Of a DNA stretch of 5,254 nt, positions 1 to 5,168 are shown piece by piece. Position 1 is the first letter of the stretch. The number at the start of each line of letters is the position of its first letter. The notes beneath the pieces are model-generated. The model was not told where the DNA came from. It saw nothing but the letters and a program-made list of their open reading frames with translations, and did no database searches. A program made the translations under genes and the position numbers. Origin of the DNA: Pseudomonadales bacterium (GTDB lineage: Bacteria; Pseudomonadota; Gammaproteobacteria; Pseudomonadales; DC-out160); the NCBI GenBank assembly GCA_016765265.1, contig JAESQG010000409.1:1-5254 (forward strand), given 5' to 3'.

Positions 1-335
1 CGTTAGCGGCTGGCCTCGAAGCCATGGTGCTCCCTTTTATTGTTCCCGAAGCTAATCGTTTGCCACAATTAAATGCTGCAACCATTCCCAATGGCGTAGA
101 TGAAGCCGCTGTGAGAAAAGCGCTATTAAATCAGTACAATTTGGAAATCGGAGCCGGTCTTGGTAGCTTGGCAGGCAAGGTATGGCGCATTGGCCTGATG
201 GGCTTTGCCTGCAACCAGAAAAACGTATTATTGTGTTTAGGGGCTCTCGATGCAGTACTCAGCCAAATGGGGGCAGAGATCAACTCGGGAGTTGCAGTAA
301 AAGCGGCTAATAAACAATATGCCGAAAGCGAATGA
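1..335 (+). CDS. Class V aminotransferase, alanine/serine-glyoxylate type (C-terminal part, 5' end outside window)
   Basis: PLP-dependent aminotransferase of the alanine-glyoxylate / serine-glyoxylate family, expected to transfer an amino group to glyoxylate in the cytoplasm. Only the last 110 codons are present, read in the frame starting at base 3; the frame is already open at the window edge, so the ATG at 24 is an internal Met rather than the start. Family hallmarks of the C-terminal small domain are clear: RLPQLNAATIP (about 60-92), GVDEAAVRKALL, NLEIGAGLG, and KVWRIGLMG, whose Arg (codon 186-188) corresponds to the arginine that binds the substrate carboxylate in human AGXT. These are followed by ENVLLCLGALDAVL-like residues. 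The PLP-binding lysine lies upstream and cannot be checked. The family is about 380-400 residues long, so roughly a quarter is visible. Class V membership is secure; the exact amino donor (Ala, Ser or another) is not determined. Confidence 0.9.
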   Translation, partial: LAAGLEAMVLPFIVPEANRLPQLNAATIPNGVDEAAVRKALLNQYNLEIGAGLGSLAGKVWRIGLMGFACNQKNVLLCLGALDAVLSQMGAEINSGVAVKAANKQYAESE

Positions 336-341
336 GTTTCG

Positions 342-347
342 TATAAT
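342..347 (+). promoter_or_regulatory. Possible -10 box (TATAAT) just before the exported-protein gene
   Basis: A perfect TATAAT hexamer lies in the 18-nt gap between the aminotransferase stop and the ATG at 354. A transcript started at the usual 6-8 nt downstream would begin at or next to the ATG, giving a leaderless mRNA, which would fit the lack of a Shine-Dalgarno sequence there. There is no good -35 element at 16-18 nt spacing (sequence around 319-325 is poor) and no TGn extension, so this may be a chance match in AT-rich DNA. Confidence 0.25.
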
Positions 348-353
348 TAGTCT

Positions 354-806
354 ATGCGCCTATATGTGATTGCCTATTTTGCCTGTTGTGTGACTACAGC
401 CTATGCTGCAGACTTCTACGATTTCAGGTTAGGCCCTGACGGAGGCGTAACGGAGGAGATGACCGAAAGAGAAAAAATCACTGACTTCATCAATGTTAAA
501 GACGAACATTTGATGGAAGAAGCTCAAAGTGAGTTAACAAAAGCCATTATATTTAGTCCGGAAAAAGTGCAGTTTAAAGAGCTTAAAGTCATCACTGATC
601 AAAACGGGAAAAAAGTCACTTGCGGCAAAATAAGTACCATCACAATAAGAGGAAAACGCGTCAAATTTAGACCATTTTCCTATAGTGAGAACGGCATCAA
701 CATGTTGAAAAAAACCGGTTTTGAAAATAGCCGAGGCAAGTATGGCGACAAACTTCGACTACGCCAAAAAGCCTGGCAGAAGCATTACAAAGCCTTAGGC
801 TGTTAA
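354..806 (+). CDS. Small exported protein of unknown function with signal peptide
   Basis: 150-aa protein that I cannot name. Residues 1-18 form a short signal peptide: Arg2, a hydrophobic stretch of about residues 3-15, and an A-Y-A signal peptidase I site followed by Ala-Asp, leaving a mature protein of about 132 residues that should reach the periplasm. This supports the ATG at 354 as the start despite the lack of a Shine-Dalgarno sequence. The mature part is charged and Lys-rich (residues 99-146 strongly basic) and has two cysteines, Cys90 and the last residue Cys150, which could pair as a disulfide. The stretch FSPEKVQFKELKV ... KVTCGKI (68-92) resembles, by eye, a motif of small proteobacterial secreted proteins (D-P-x-S-x-K-F-R ... 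V-x-C-G-x-V-N); this is a weak inference. The gene follows the aminotransferase by 18 nt and could be read with it, although a functional link is not evident. Confidence 0.75.
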   Translation: MRLYVIAYFACCVTTAYAADFYDFRLGPDGGVTEEMTEREKITDFINVKDEHLMEEAQSELTKAIIFSPEKVQFKELKVITDQNGKKVTCGKISTITIRGKRVKFRPFSYSENGINMLKKTGFENSRGKYGDKLRLRQKAWQKHYKALGC

Positions 807-1011
807 TATTAGTCAATTCCCTTGCTGGCAAACTCGATTAACTACAATCAGCTAACGACTATCCATTAGCGAAAACATTAGTGGGTACACAAAGCCACAT
901 CCGTTTCCCCATCCTTCATTTATGTGTCTATACTGCTTTTAGTTGCTTTTTTATTAACCAACTAATAGACAATATATTGCTGACAATCGCTCTTATCGAT
1001 TAGCTAAAAAT

Positions 1012-1017
1012 GGAGGG
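1012..1017 (+). promoter_or_regulatory. Strong Shine-Dalgarno (GGAGGG) fixing the start at 1026
   Basis: GGAGGG lies about 8-9 nt before the ATG at 1026. It is the strongest ribosome-binding site on the + strand of this window and supports the next gene being translated, although its product matches nothing I recognise. Confidence 0.75.
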
Positions 1018-1025
1018 TAATTTAC

Positions 1026-1439
1026 ATGTCCGACTCTGAAAACGTGACTGATAACGACACCGATAATAACACCGAGAACAACACTGAGAACAAAACCGAG
1101 AACAGCTCTGACCAAAAGACAGAAACAGAACCGGTTAACGAATATAATTATTACAGCGAAAATGGACACTTTATAGGTCATAGTGAGGGCATCTCTCCTC
1201 AGGAGGATCTATTTCAGCAAGCCCACTATGTCTTTAGTGGTGAGAAGGAAGCAGACAAAAACAATAATACTATTTCCGATATCGAACAAGATCTAAAGAA
1301 TTTCCGCAAGGAACGTATTAATACTTCCGTTAGCCATATCGGCCGTTTAATGGACCTAAACAGGAAAATTGAGAATCTGGAACAGCTGTTGGAACATAAA
1401 AAAACCGAACAGAACACACCCTTAAAGAAGGCGGGTTAA
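1026..1439 (+). CDS. Acidic, repeat-containing, probable coiled-coil protein of unknown function
   Basis: 137-aa hypothetical protein, no signal peptide or membrane segment, so probably cytoplasmic. Three parts can be seen. Residues 6-33 are a low-complexity acidic, Asn/Thr-rich tract built from a degenerate four-residue repeat N-x-[T/S]-[D/E]: NVTD, NDTD, NNTE, NNTE, NKTE, NSSD, QKTE. Residues about 38-75 are a mixed, Tyr/Gly/His-containing segment (NEYNYYSENGHFIGHSEG). Residues about 83-128 are charged and heptad-like with hydrophobic positions in ISDIEQDL ... IGRLMDLNRKIENLEQLL, predicted helical coiled coil. The C-terminal tail is Lys-rich (LKKAG). The start is supported by a GGAGGG site. 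The gene stands alone after a 219-bp gap and is convergent with the DUF423 gene. It is likely lineage-specific; I do not assign a function. Confidence 0.7.
   Translation: MSDSENVTDNDTDNNTENNTENKTENSSDQKTETEPVNEYNYYSENGHFIGHSEGISPQEDLFQQAHYVFSGEKEADKNNNTISDIEQDLKNFRKERINTSVSHIGRLMDLNRKIENLEQLLEHKKTEQNTPLKKAG
1041..1124 (+). repeat. 12-bp in-frame tandem repeat, about 7 degenerate units
   Basis: Seven consecutive 12-bp units (1041, 1053, 1065, 1077, 1089, 1101 and 1113) of the general form AAC-NNN-ACC-GAG encode the N-x-T-[D/E] tetrapeptide. The three central units (1065-1100) are nearly identical at the DNA level, the outer ones are more diverged. Because the unit is four codons, gain or loss of copies would change the length of the acidic tract without shifting the frame. 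Confidence 0.8.
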
Positions 1440-1493
1440 TTAGTGTAGGCAGGTTAATTAAAGAATACAGGTTAATTAAAGAAGGCTAATAAA
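1422..1493 (+). repeat. 18-bp tandem repeat, 4 units, crossing a stop codon
   Basis: Four head-to-tail 18-bp units start at 1422, 1440, 1458 and 1476, with consensus TTAAAGAAGGCAGGTTAA. The first unit is the last six codons of the upstream gene (L-K-K-A-G-stop); the next two repeat the pattern beyond the stop, and the fourth keeps TTAAAGAAGGC and then diverges (AATAAA in place of GGTTAA). As the period is six codons, each complete copy ends in an in-frame TAA. The units match at about 13-16 of 18 positions by eye. Confidence 0.85.
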
Positions 1494-1552
1494 GTGACTG
1501 TCTGCGAAGTTACCGTTCGCATTGCTTATATTAGGCAGCAGGCAGTCTACTT
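1492..1552. repeat. Imperfect inverted repeat between convergent genes
   Basis: AAGTGACTGTCTGC (1492-1505) is mirrored by GCAGGCAGTCTACTT (1538-1552), with one mismatch and one unpaired base, and a spacer of about 32 nt that contains a small inner hairpin GCGAA...TTCGC (1504-1520). The right arm lies in the last codons of the DUF423 gene. The position between convergent genes suggests a possible two-way transcription end, but neither side has a clear run of Ts, so it is not called as an intrinsic terminator. Confidence 0.35.
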
Positions 1553-1920
1553 TCATTAAACGCGGTCAATAGAAGAAGTACCCAGGCAGTCAGCAATAAT
1601 AAGCCTCCCACAGGAGTCACCATACCGAAATGTGAAATACCGCTTACGGATAGCAGATACAAACTTCCAGAGAACAATACAACACCCGACATCATCGTCA
1701 CACTACTCCACTTTAGCAGGGCACGTTCTGGCCATTGGAGCATTAATAGACCCAGTAGAATCAAAGCTAAGGAATGATACATCTGGTATTCAGCACCAGT
1801 CTGAAAAGTCGACAATGCTTTTTCAGTGAGTCTCTCTTTTAATCCATGGGCAGCAAACGCCCCCAATGCGACACTTAAAAAACCACTAAGTGCACCGATC
1901 GATATTATCCAAGCAGCCAT
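1531..1920 (-). CDS. DUF423 family inner-membrane protein (YgdD-like)
   Basis: 129-aa integral membrane protein of the DUF423 family, the family of E. coli YgdD; its biochemical role is unknown. About four membrane helices are visible, at residues 4-22, 46-62, 73-91 and 100-120. Family motifs are in place: GAFAAHGLKERL (20-31), TGAEYQMYHSLAL (41-53), FSGSLYLL (83-90) and TPVGGLLLL (102-110). Length is normal for the family, so the gene looks complete. It is the last gene of the - strand cluster, starting 22 nt after the DUF2834 stop, and probably depends on the upstream transcript. The ATG at 1920 fits the family N-terminus, although the bases before it hold only a weak, oddly spaced AGGG. 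The family assignment is firm; function is not implied. Confidence 0.9.
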   Translation of the reverse strand: MAAWIISIGALSGFLSVALGAFAAHGLKERLTEKALSTFQTGAEYQMYHSLALILLGLLMLQWPERALLKWSSVTMMSGVVLFSGSLYLLSVSGISHFGMVTPVGGLLLLTAWVLLLLTAFNESRLPAA

Positions 1921-1942
1921 TATCCCTACCCCAGGAAAACTT

Positions 1943-2287
1943 CTAACCCGAAACCTCGTTTAGTTTTCCTTCCCGAAAAAACAAAAATAATGGAAAGGCA
2001 AAGGCGAACGCAACACCAAAAGTAAGTGCAAGATAAACCCACCAATGCTTCATCTCTAAACGTTTTGCTTCAGGTACCATCCAGGTAACAAATGCAATAA
2101 CCCCAATGGTAAGGTCTAAAGTCAATGAGCTTGATGCTGGATTTGAAAATGCACCCCGAAGAAAACCATCCAAATCAAAAAAACCATCAGACTGTTGCAT
2201 AAACTGAATATTGAAATACCAAGTCGACACAAGGCCTAAAACGGCGAGGAGTGCATAACCCTTTTGCCGAGCAGAGATGTTTTCCAT
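1943..2287 (-). CDS. DUF2834 family membrane protein
   Basis: 114-aa small inner-membrane protein resembling the DUF2834 family, which has no known biochemical role. It has three predicted helices: about residues 11-29 (YALLAVLGLVSTWYF), 56-73 (a Leu/Ile/Val-rich stretch ending TWMVP) and 82-104 (WVYLALTFGVAFAFAFPLF). Typical family traits are the N-terminal Y-x-x-L-A-V-L-G-L segment, the DGF..DL..FL..AFSNP loop (34-50), the EAKRLEMKHWW link between helices 2 and 3 (73-83), and the closing PLFLFFRE (99-106). The ATG at 2287 is 15 nt after the nrdJb stop, so the two are almost certainly co-transcribed; the Shine-Dalgarno (AAGAG-like) is weak, which would fit translational coupling to nrdJb. 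No mechanistic link to ribonucleotide reduction is known to me. Confidence 0.8.
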   Translation of the reverse strand: MENISARQKGYALLAVLGLVSTWYFNIQFMQQSDGFFDLDGFLRGAFSNPASSSLTLDLTIGVIAFVTWMVPEAKRLEMKHWWVYLALTFGVAFAFAFPLFLFFREGKLNEVSG

Positions 2288-2302
2288 TTTATAATTCGCT
2301 CT

Positions 2303-3025
2303 TTAACCACACTTCGAGTCACTACAACTCAAACAGGTCATACAACCTTCACTAAATATCACCGCTTTGGTGAAACATTTTGTACACAAGCTTGCATTCA
2401 CGGGAAAAGCAGAATCAGCAGCCACCTCCTTCGAAGCAGCATTGACCTTCAAAGCAAGATTGGCGGCTTCATTTTTCTTTTCATCAACAAAGGCTTGTTG
2501 ATGAACATCCAGCTCAGTGGGTTTTATCAAGCCGATAAATTTTAAATGGCGTTCTATCGCATGCCCCATCTCTGCAACCAAGGACGGCATAAAGACGCCA
2601 CCTTTTTTAAAGTAACCCCCTTTGGGGTCAAAGACTGCTTTTAACTCTTCCGTTAAGAACGTAACATCCCCGCCTTTTCTAAACACCGCAGATATTACCC
2701 GAGTTAATGCCACCACCCATTGAAAGTGATCCATATTTTTAGAATTGATGAACACCTCGAAGGGTCGACGTAATTCGTGTTTGGTCCCCTCGTTAAGAAC
2801 AATATCATTAATCGTTATATAGAGAGCATGCTCGGACATGGGTGTTTTAATTTTATAGGTGGAGCCAATTAAGATTTCAGGCCTTTCCACTTTCTCATGC
2901 ATCTGAACTACATTGTCTACGGGCTCATCTACAGCGGCCCCACCGTCAGTCTTGCCATTGACGCCAGAGAGTGTATTTTTGACCACCTCATAACTGACGA
3001 TTTTTTGTTTTATCTCTTTAAGCAT
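2303..3025 (-). CDS. nrdJb: Class II (B12-dependent) ribonucleotide reductase, NrdJb subunit
   Basis: 240-aa NrdJb, the separate C-terminal piece of the adenosylcobalamin-dependent ribonucleotide reductase as known from Pseudomonas aeruginosa, working in the cytoplasm with NrdJa to convert ribonucleotides into deoxyribonucleotides. Residues about 48-168 form the TSCPD-type domain: RPEILIGSTYKIKTP (48-62), LYITIND, RRPFEVFINSKNMDHFQW (86-103), LTRVISAVFRKGGD and GHAIERHLKFIGLI (154-167). A variable linker (170-210) leads to a cysteine-rich tail with C214-x-x-C217, C228-x-x-C231, C234 and a final C239-G240. The ending C-S-D-S-K-C-G is the family's redox/zinc-ribbon-like terminus that re-reduces the active-site disulfide. 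The start ATG at 3025 has a good AAGGA site 6 nt upstream and lies 27 nt after the nrdJa stop. Length and ends look complete. Confidence in the family is high. Confidence 0.92.
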   Translation of the reverse strand: MLKEIKQKIVSYEVVKNTLSGVNGKTDGGAAVDEPVDNVVQMHEKVERPEILIGSTYKIKTPMSEHALYITINDIVLNEGTKHELRRPFEVFINSKNMDHFQWVVALTRVISAVFRKGGDVTFLTEELKAVFDPKGGYFKKGGVFMPSLVAEMGHAIERHLKFIGLIKPTELDVHQQAFVDEKKNEAANLALKVNAASKEVAADSAFPVNASLCTKCFTKAVIFSEGCMTCLSCSDSKCG

Positions 3026-3031
3026 TTTTAT

Positions 3032-3036
3032 TCCTT
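3032..3036 (-). promoter_or_regulatory. Shine-Dalgarno (AAGGA) of nrdJb
   Basis: On the - strand AAGGA sits 6 nt before the nrdJb ATG, inside the 27-nt nrdJa-nrdJb gap. It shows that NrdJb is translated from its own start and is not made by frameshift or readthrough from nrdJa. Confidence 0.65.
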
Positions 3037-3052
3037 AGATAAAAAGTCATTG

Positions 3053-4897
3053 CTATAACTTGCCGTAATAACCTTCTTTGAGTGCTTCAAATAAGTTAGC
3101 CGCTGTATGGGTTTCTCCTTCATAAAGTATCTCTTCATTGCCCTTCGCTTCCATGATAGAACCGTCCTCTAAAGTGAAGCGATAGACCGTATTCGCCAAA
3201 TCCTCTTCTCGCACTAACACTCCACTAAAAACATCAGGGTTAAAACGGAAAGTAGTACAGCCTTTTAGCCCTCTGCGGTGAGCATAGAGATAAATATCCT
3301 TAAAATCGTCGTAAGGTATGTCTGTAGGGACATTAATTGTTTTAGAAATGGAGGAATCAACCCATCGCTGCGCCGCGGCCTGAACATCCAGATGTTGCTC
3401 CGGCGTCACCTCATCAGTTGTCACGAAGTATTCGGGTAAGCCTTCTCCCGGAGCCGCATCGGCATCAATCCAATGACGATAGGCCAACAACTCATAAGAT
3501 AAAACGTCAACTTTCTCTTTAGTTTTACGCCCTTCCTTAATGATATTGCGGGAATAAAGATGCGCAAAACTGGGCTCTATTCCATTACTGGCATTATTCG
3601 CCAAGGTTAATGAGATGGTACCCGTAGGTGCGATAGACGAATGATGAGTAAAACGGCAGCCGTATTTCTCAATTTGATCAACAAGCTCTGAATCCTGTTC
3701 CGCCACACGCTGCATATAGCGACTAAACCGCGCGTGCAACACTTTACCCAGCACTCTGTCACCGGCCTTGTAACCCTGCTCTAGCATTTCGGGCCGCTGA
3801 CGCAACATAGCTTGAGTGACTTTAAACTTCTGCTCTAGAACCGGAGCTGCCCCCTTTTCCTTCGCCAATTCAACACCGGTACGCCAACCCGCCAATGCCA
3901 ACTCTTTCGCGACCTTATCCGTAAAAGAAACGGACTTCTCGTCGCCATAACGCATTTGTAACATAGCAACCGTAGAACCTAATCCTAGAAATCCCATACC
4001 ATGGCGTCGCTTGCTAAACAGCTCTCTTTTCTGCTGCTCTAACGGCAATCCATTTATCTCAACCACATTATCTAACATGCGGGTAAACACCGACACCACC
4101 TCTCTGTACTGTTCCCAGTTAAAGCGTGCCTCCGGTGTAAAGGGATGCTCGACGAAATGAGTCAGGTTAACGGAGCCCAATAGACAACTGCCATAAGCTG
4201 GCAGTGGTTGTTCACCACAGGGATTGGTCGCCCGTATGGATTCACAAAACCAGTTGTTGTTCATCTCATTAACGCGGTCAATCAAAATAAATCCGGGTTC
4301 GGCAAAATTATAGGTAGACTCCATAATGCATTGCCACAGGTCCCGCGCACTAACCCATCGGTAAACTCTACAAGCCGTCATCCCTTTTTTATTGATGATA
4401 TAGCCGTCATCACTGGGCCATGATCGCCAAATAACCTGCTTCGGGTCATTAAGATCTAAGGTGTTAGCCTCTTCTCCACCCTCCTTCATGGGAAAAACTA
4501 AAGCCCATTCTTTATCTTGCAAAACAGCTTCAATAAACTCATCACTAATTAACAAAGAAAGGTTGAATTGCCGCAAACAACCATCCTGCGCTTTCGCTTT
4601 GATGAAATCATAAACATCTGGATGAGATATATCGAAGGTCGCCATCTGCGCACCACGACGCCCCCCCGCTGAAGACACCGTGAAACACGTCTTATCAAAG
4701 ATATCCATAAAAGACAGTGGGCCTGATGTTTTAGCCCCCGCTCCGGATACATGCGCACCCTTAGGCCTGAGTGTGGAAAACTCGTAACCAATACCGCAAC
4801 CCGACTTGAGAGTAAGACCCGCTTGCAAGTTTTTCTCAAGGATATCGGACATGGAGTCTCGAACCGTACCTGACACAGTACAGTTAATAGTTGATGT
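3053..4897 (-). CDS. nrdJa: Class II (B12-dependent) ribonucleotide reductase, NrdJa catalytic subunit, N-terminus missing
   Basis: Catalytic subunit of the adenosylcobalamin-dependent ribonucleotide reductase, cytoplasmic, partner of NrdJb. About 615 residues are recognisable. Numbering from the most upstream in-frame ATG (5023), the active-site parts are present: first substrate cysteine C48 in TSTINCTVSG; AGLTLKSGCGIGYEFSTLRP (68-87); SSAGGRRGAQM (117-127); the finger-loop N267-P-C269-G-E271, holding the thiyl-radical cysteine and the catalytic Asn and Glu; second substrate cysteine C280 in YGSCLLGSVNL; the phosphate-binding PTGTIS (466-471); and QRWVDSSISKTINVP (562-576). The frame stays open to an ATG at 5023, but residues 1-42 show no NrdJ similarity and lie opposite another gene, so conserved coding is taken to end at about 4897. 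From memory of Pseudomonas NrdJa, roughly 100-120 N-terminal residues are absent, together with the native start and promoter, so regulation (for example NrdR boxes) cannot be seen. As it stands the gene is probably not functional unless the junction is an assembly artefact. Confidence 0.9.
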   Translation of the reverse strand, partial: TSTINCTVSGTVRDSMSDILEKNLQAGLTLKSGCGIGYEFSTLRPKGAHVSGAGAKTSGPLSFMDIFDKTCFTVSSAGGRRGAQMATFDISHPDVYDFIKAKAQDGCLRQFNLSLLISDEFIEAVLQDKEWALVFPMKEGGEEANTLDLNDPKQVIWRSWPSDDGYIINKKGMTACRVYRWVSARDLWQCIMESTYNFAEPGFILIDRVNEMNNNWFCESIRATNPCGEQPLPAYGSCLLGSVNLTHFVEHPFTPEARFNWEQYREVVSVFTRMLDNVVEINGLPLEQQKRELFSKRRHGMGFLGLGSTVAMLQMRYGDEKSVSFTDKVAKELALAGWRTGVELAKEKGAAPVLEQKFKVTQAMLRQRPEMLEQGYKAGDRVLGKVLHARFSRYMQRVAEQDSELVDQIEKYGCRFTHHSSIAPTGTISLTLANNASNGIEPSFAHLYSRNIIKEGRKTKEKVDVLSYELLAYRHWIDADAAPGEGLPEYFVTTDEVTPEQHLDVQAAAQRWVDSSISKTINVPTDIPYDDFKDIYLYAHRRGLKGCTTFRFNPDVFSGVLVREEDLANTVYRFTLEDGSIMEAKGNEEILYEGETHTAANLFEALKEGYYGKL

Positions 4898-4904
4898 ATC
4901 TATG
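4895..4904. other. Junction where nrdJa homology ends and unrelated DNA begins
   Basis: Reading nrdJa upstream, the family pattern TSTINCTVSG holds to about base 4897 and is lost at once beyond it. From about 4901 the opposite strand codes for a membrane protein of clearly different composition (its + strand is rich in G and T, with many TTG, GTG and ATT codons). Neither an inverted repeat nor a target-site duplication is visible at the join, and no transposase or integrase is next to it within the window. The exact base is uncertain by several positions because it is inferred from remembered family conservation and not from an alignment. Confidence 0.65.
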
Positions 4905-5168
4905 GATGTGTTGGTGGGTTTGTTGATTGGTATTTTAACCATGTTCTTATGTGAGCGTTGGTCAAAATCATGGCGGGTAGATACTTGGCAGAAATCCGCT
5001 TGGTGGTGGCGGATTGTGGGCATGATTGTGGTGATTGAAGCCGCAGTGTTGGGCTTGGGTTATCGTATGCAGCCCATAACAGCGCAAATATTGAGTCTTA
5101 TTTTCCCTGTTTTGGCATTGGTTTTGGTGACCAAATTTTGGCAACGGGTGGTGCATCATGGCAACTGA
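4902..5168 (+). CDS. Three-helix membrane protein of unknown function, possibly 5'-truncated
   Basis: Taken from the ATG at 4902 this is an 88-aa hydrophobic protein that I do not recognise. Helices are likely at residues 2-17 (DVLVGLLIGILTMFLC), 36-53 (WRIVGMIVVIEAAVLGLG) and 59-78 (ITAQILSLIFPVLALVLVTK). They are separated by a basic, Trp-rich loop (ERWSKSWRVDTWQKSAWWWR) and followed by a short basic tail (FWQRVVHHGN). The pattern is coherent enough to be a real gene. The same frame stays open upstream to 4806, but that part is antisense to conserved nrdJa codons and is not credible. No Shine-Dalgarno precedes 4902, and the ATG falls right at the nrdJa junction, so the true start may have been cut away. 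It overlaps the next gene's ATG by 11 nt, suggesting an operon. Small size and membrane character would suit a phage, plasmid or conjugative-element protein, but nothing specific supports that. Confidence 0.5.
   Translation: MDVLVGLLIGILTMFLCERWSKSWRVDTWQKSAWWWRIVGMIVVIEAAVLGLGYRMQPITAQILSLIFPVLALVLVTKFWQRVVHHGN

Noticed and set aside
354..410. Lipoprotein signal (FAC near residue 11).
   Set aside because: The residues before the Cys (Y-F-A) do not fit a lipobox, the hydrophobic stretch would be too short, and an A-Y-A signal peptidase I site follows.
807..1025. Promoters in the gap before the 1026 gene (TTGCTG/TACAAT near 822-848, TTGCTT/TAGACA near 943-971, TTGCTG near 977).
   Set aside because: Spacings or hexamers are poor in every case and AT-rich DNA yields such matches by chance; none is convincing enough to list.
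1041..1112. N-glycosylation sequons (N-x-T/S) in the acidic repeat.
   Set aside because: No signal peptide, no glycosylation genes nearby, and the pattern follows automatically from the 12-bp repeat.
993..1181. 62-aa hydrophobic frame on the - strand.
   Set aside because: It is the antisense reading of the Asn/Thr/Glu-rich repeat, which automatically yields Val/Leu/Phe-rich peptides; no ribosome-binding site.
1422..1493. CRISPR array.
   Set aside because: The 18-bp units are directly adjacent with no spacers, so this is a simple tandem repeat.
4806..4901. N-terminal extension of the + strand membrane protein back to the ATG at 4806.
   Set aside because: This stretch is antisense to strongly conserved nrdJa codons and carries no membrane-protein character.
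4875..5023. Intein or intron inserted at the NrdJa active-site cysteine (residue before Cys is Asn, as at an intein C-terminus, and ribonucleotide reductases often carry inteins).
   Set aside because: The upstream residues on the - strand lack the penultimate His and any intein block, TSTIN before the Cys is ordinary NrdJa sequence, and the coherent coding signal beyond the junction is on the opposite strand.
4898..5023. Residues 1-42 of the open frame as the genuine NrdJa N-terminus (start at 5023, or at the in-frame ATG near 4942).
   Set aside because: They show no similarity to NrdJa, are rich in His, Asn and Thr typical of a shadow frame, and lie opposite a hydrophobic frame that reads as a real membrane protein.
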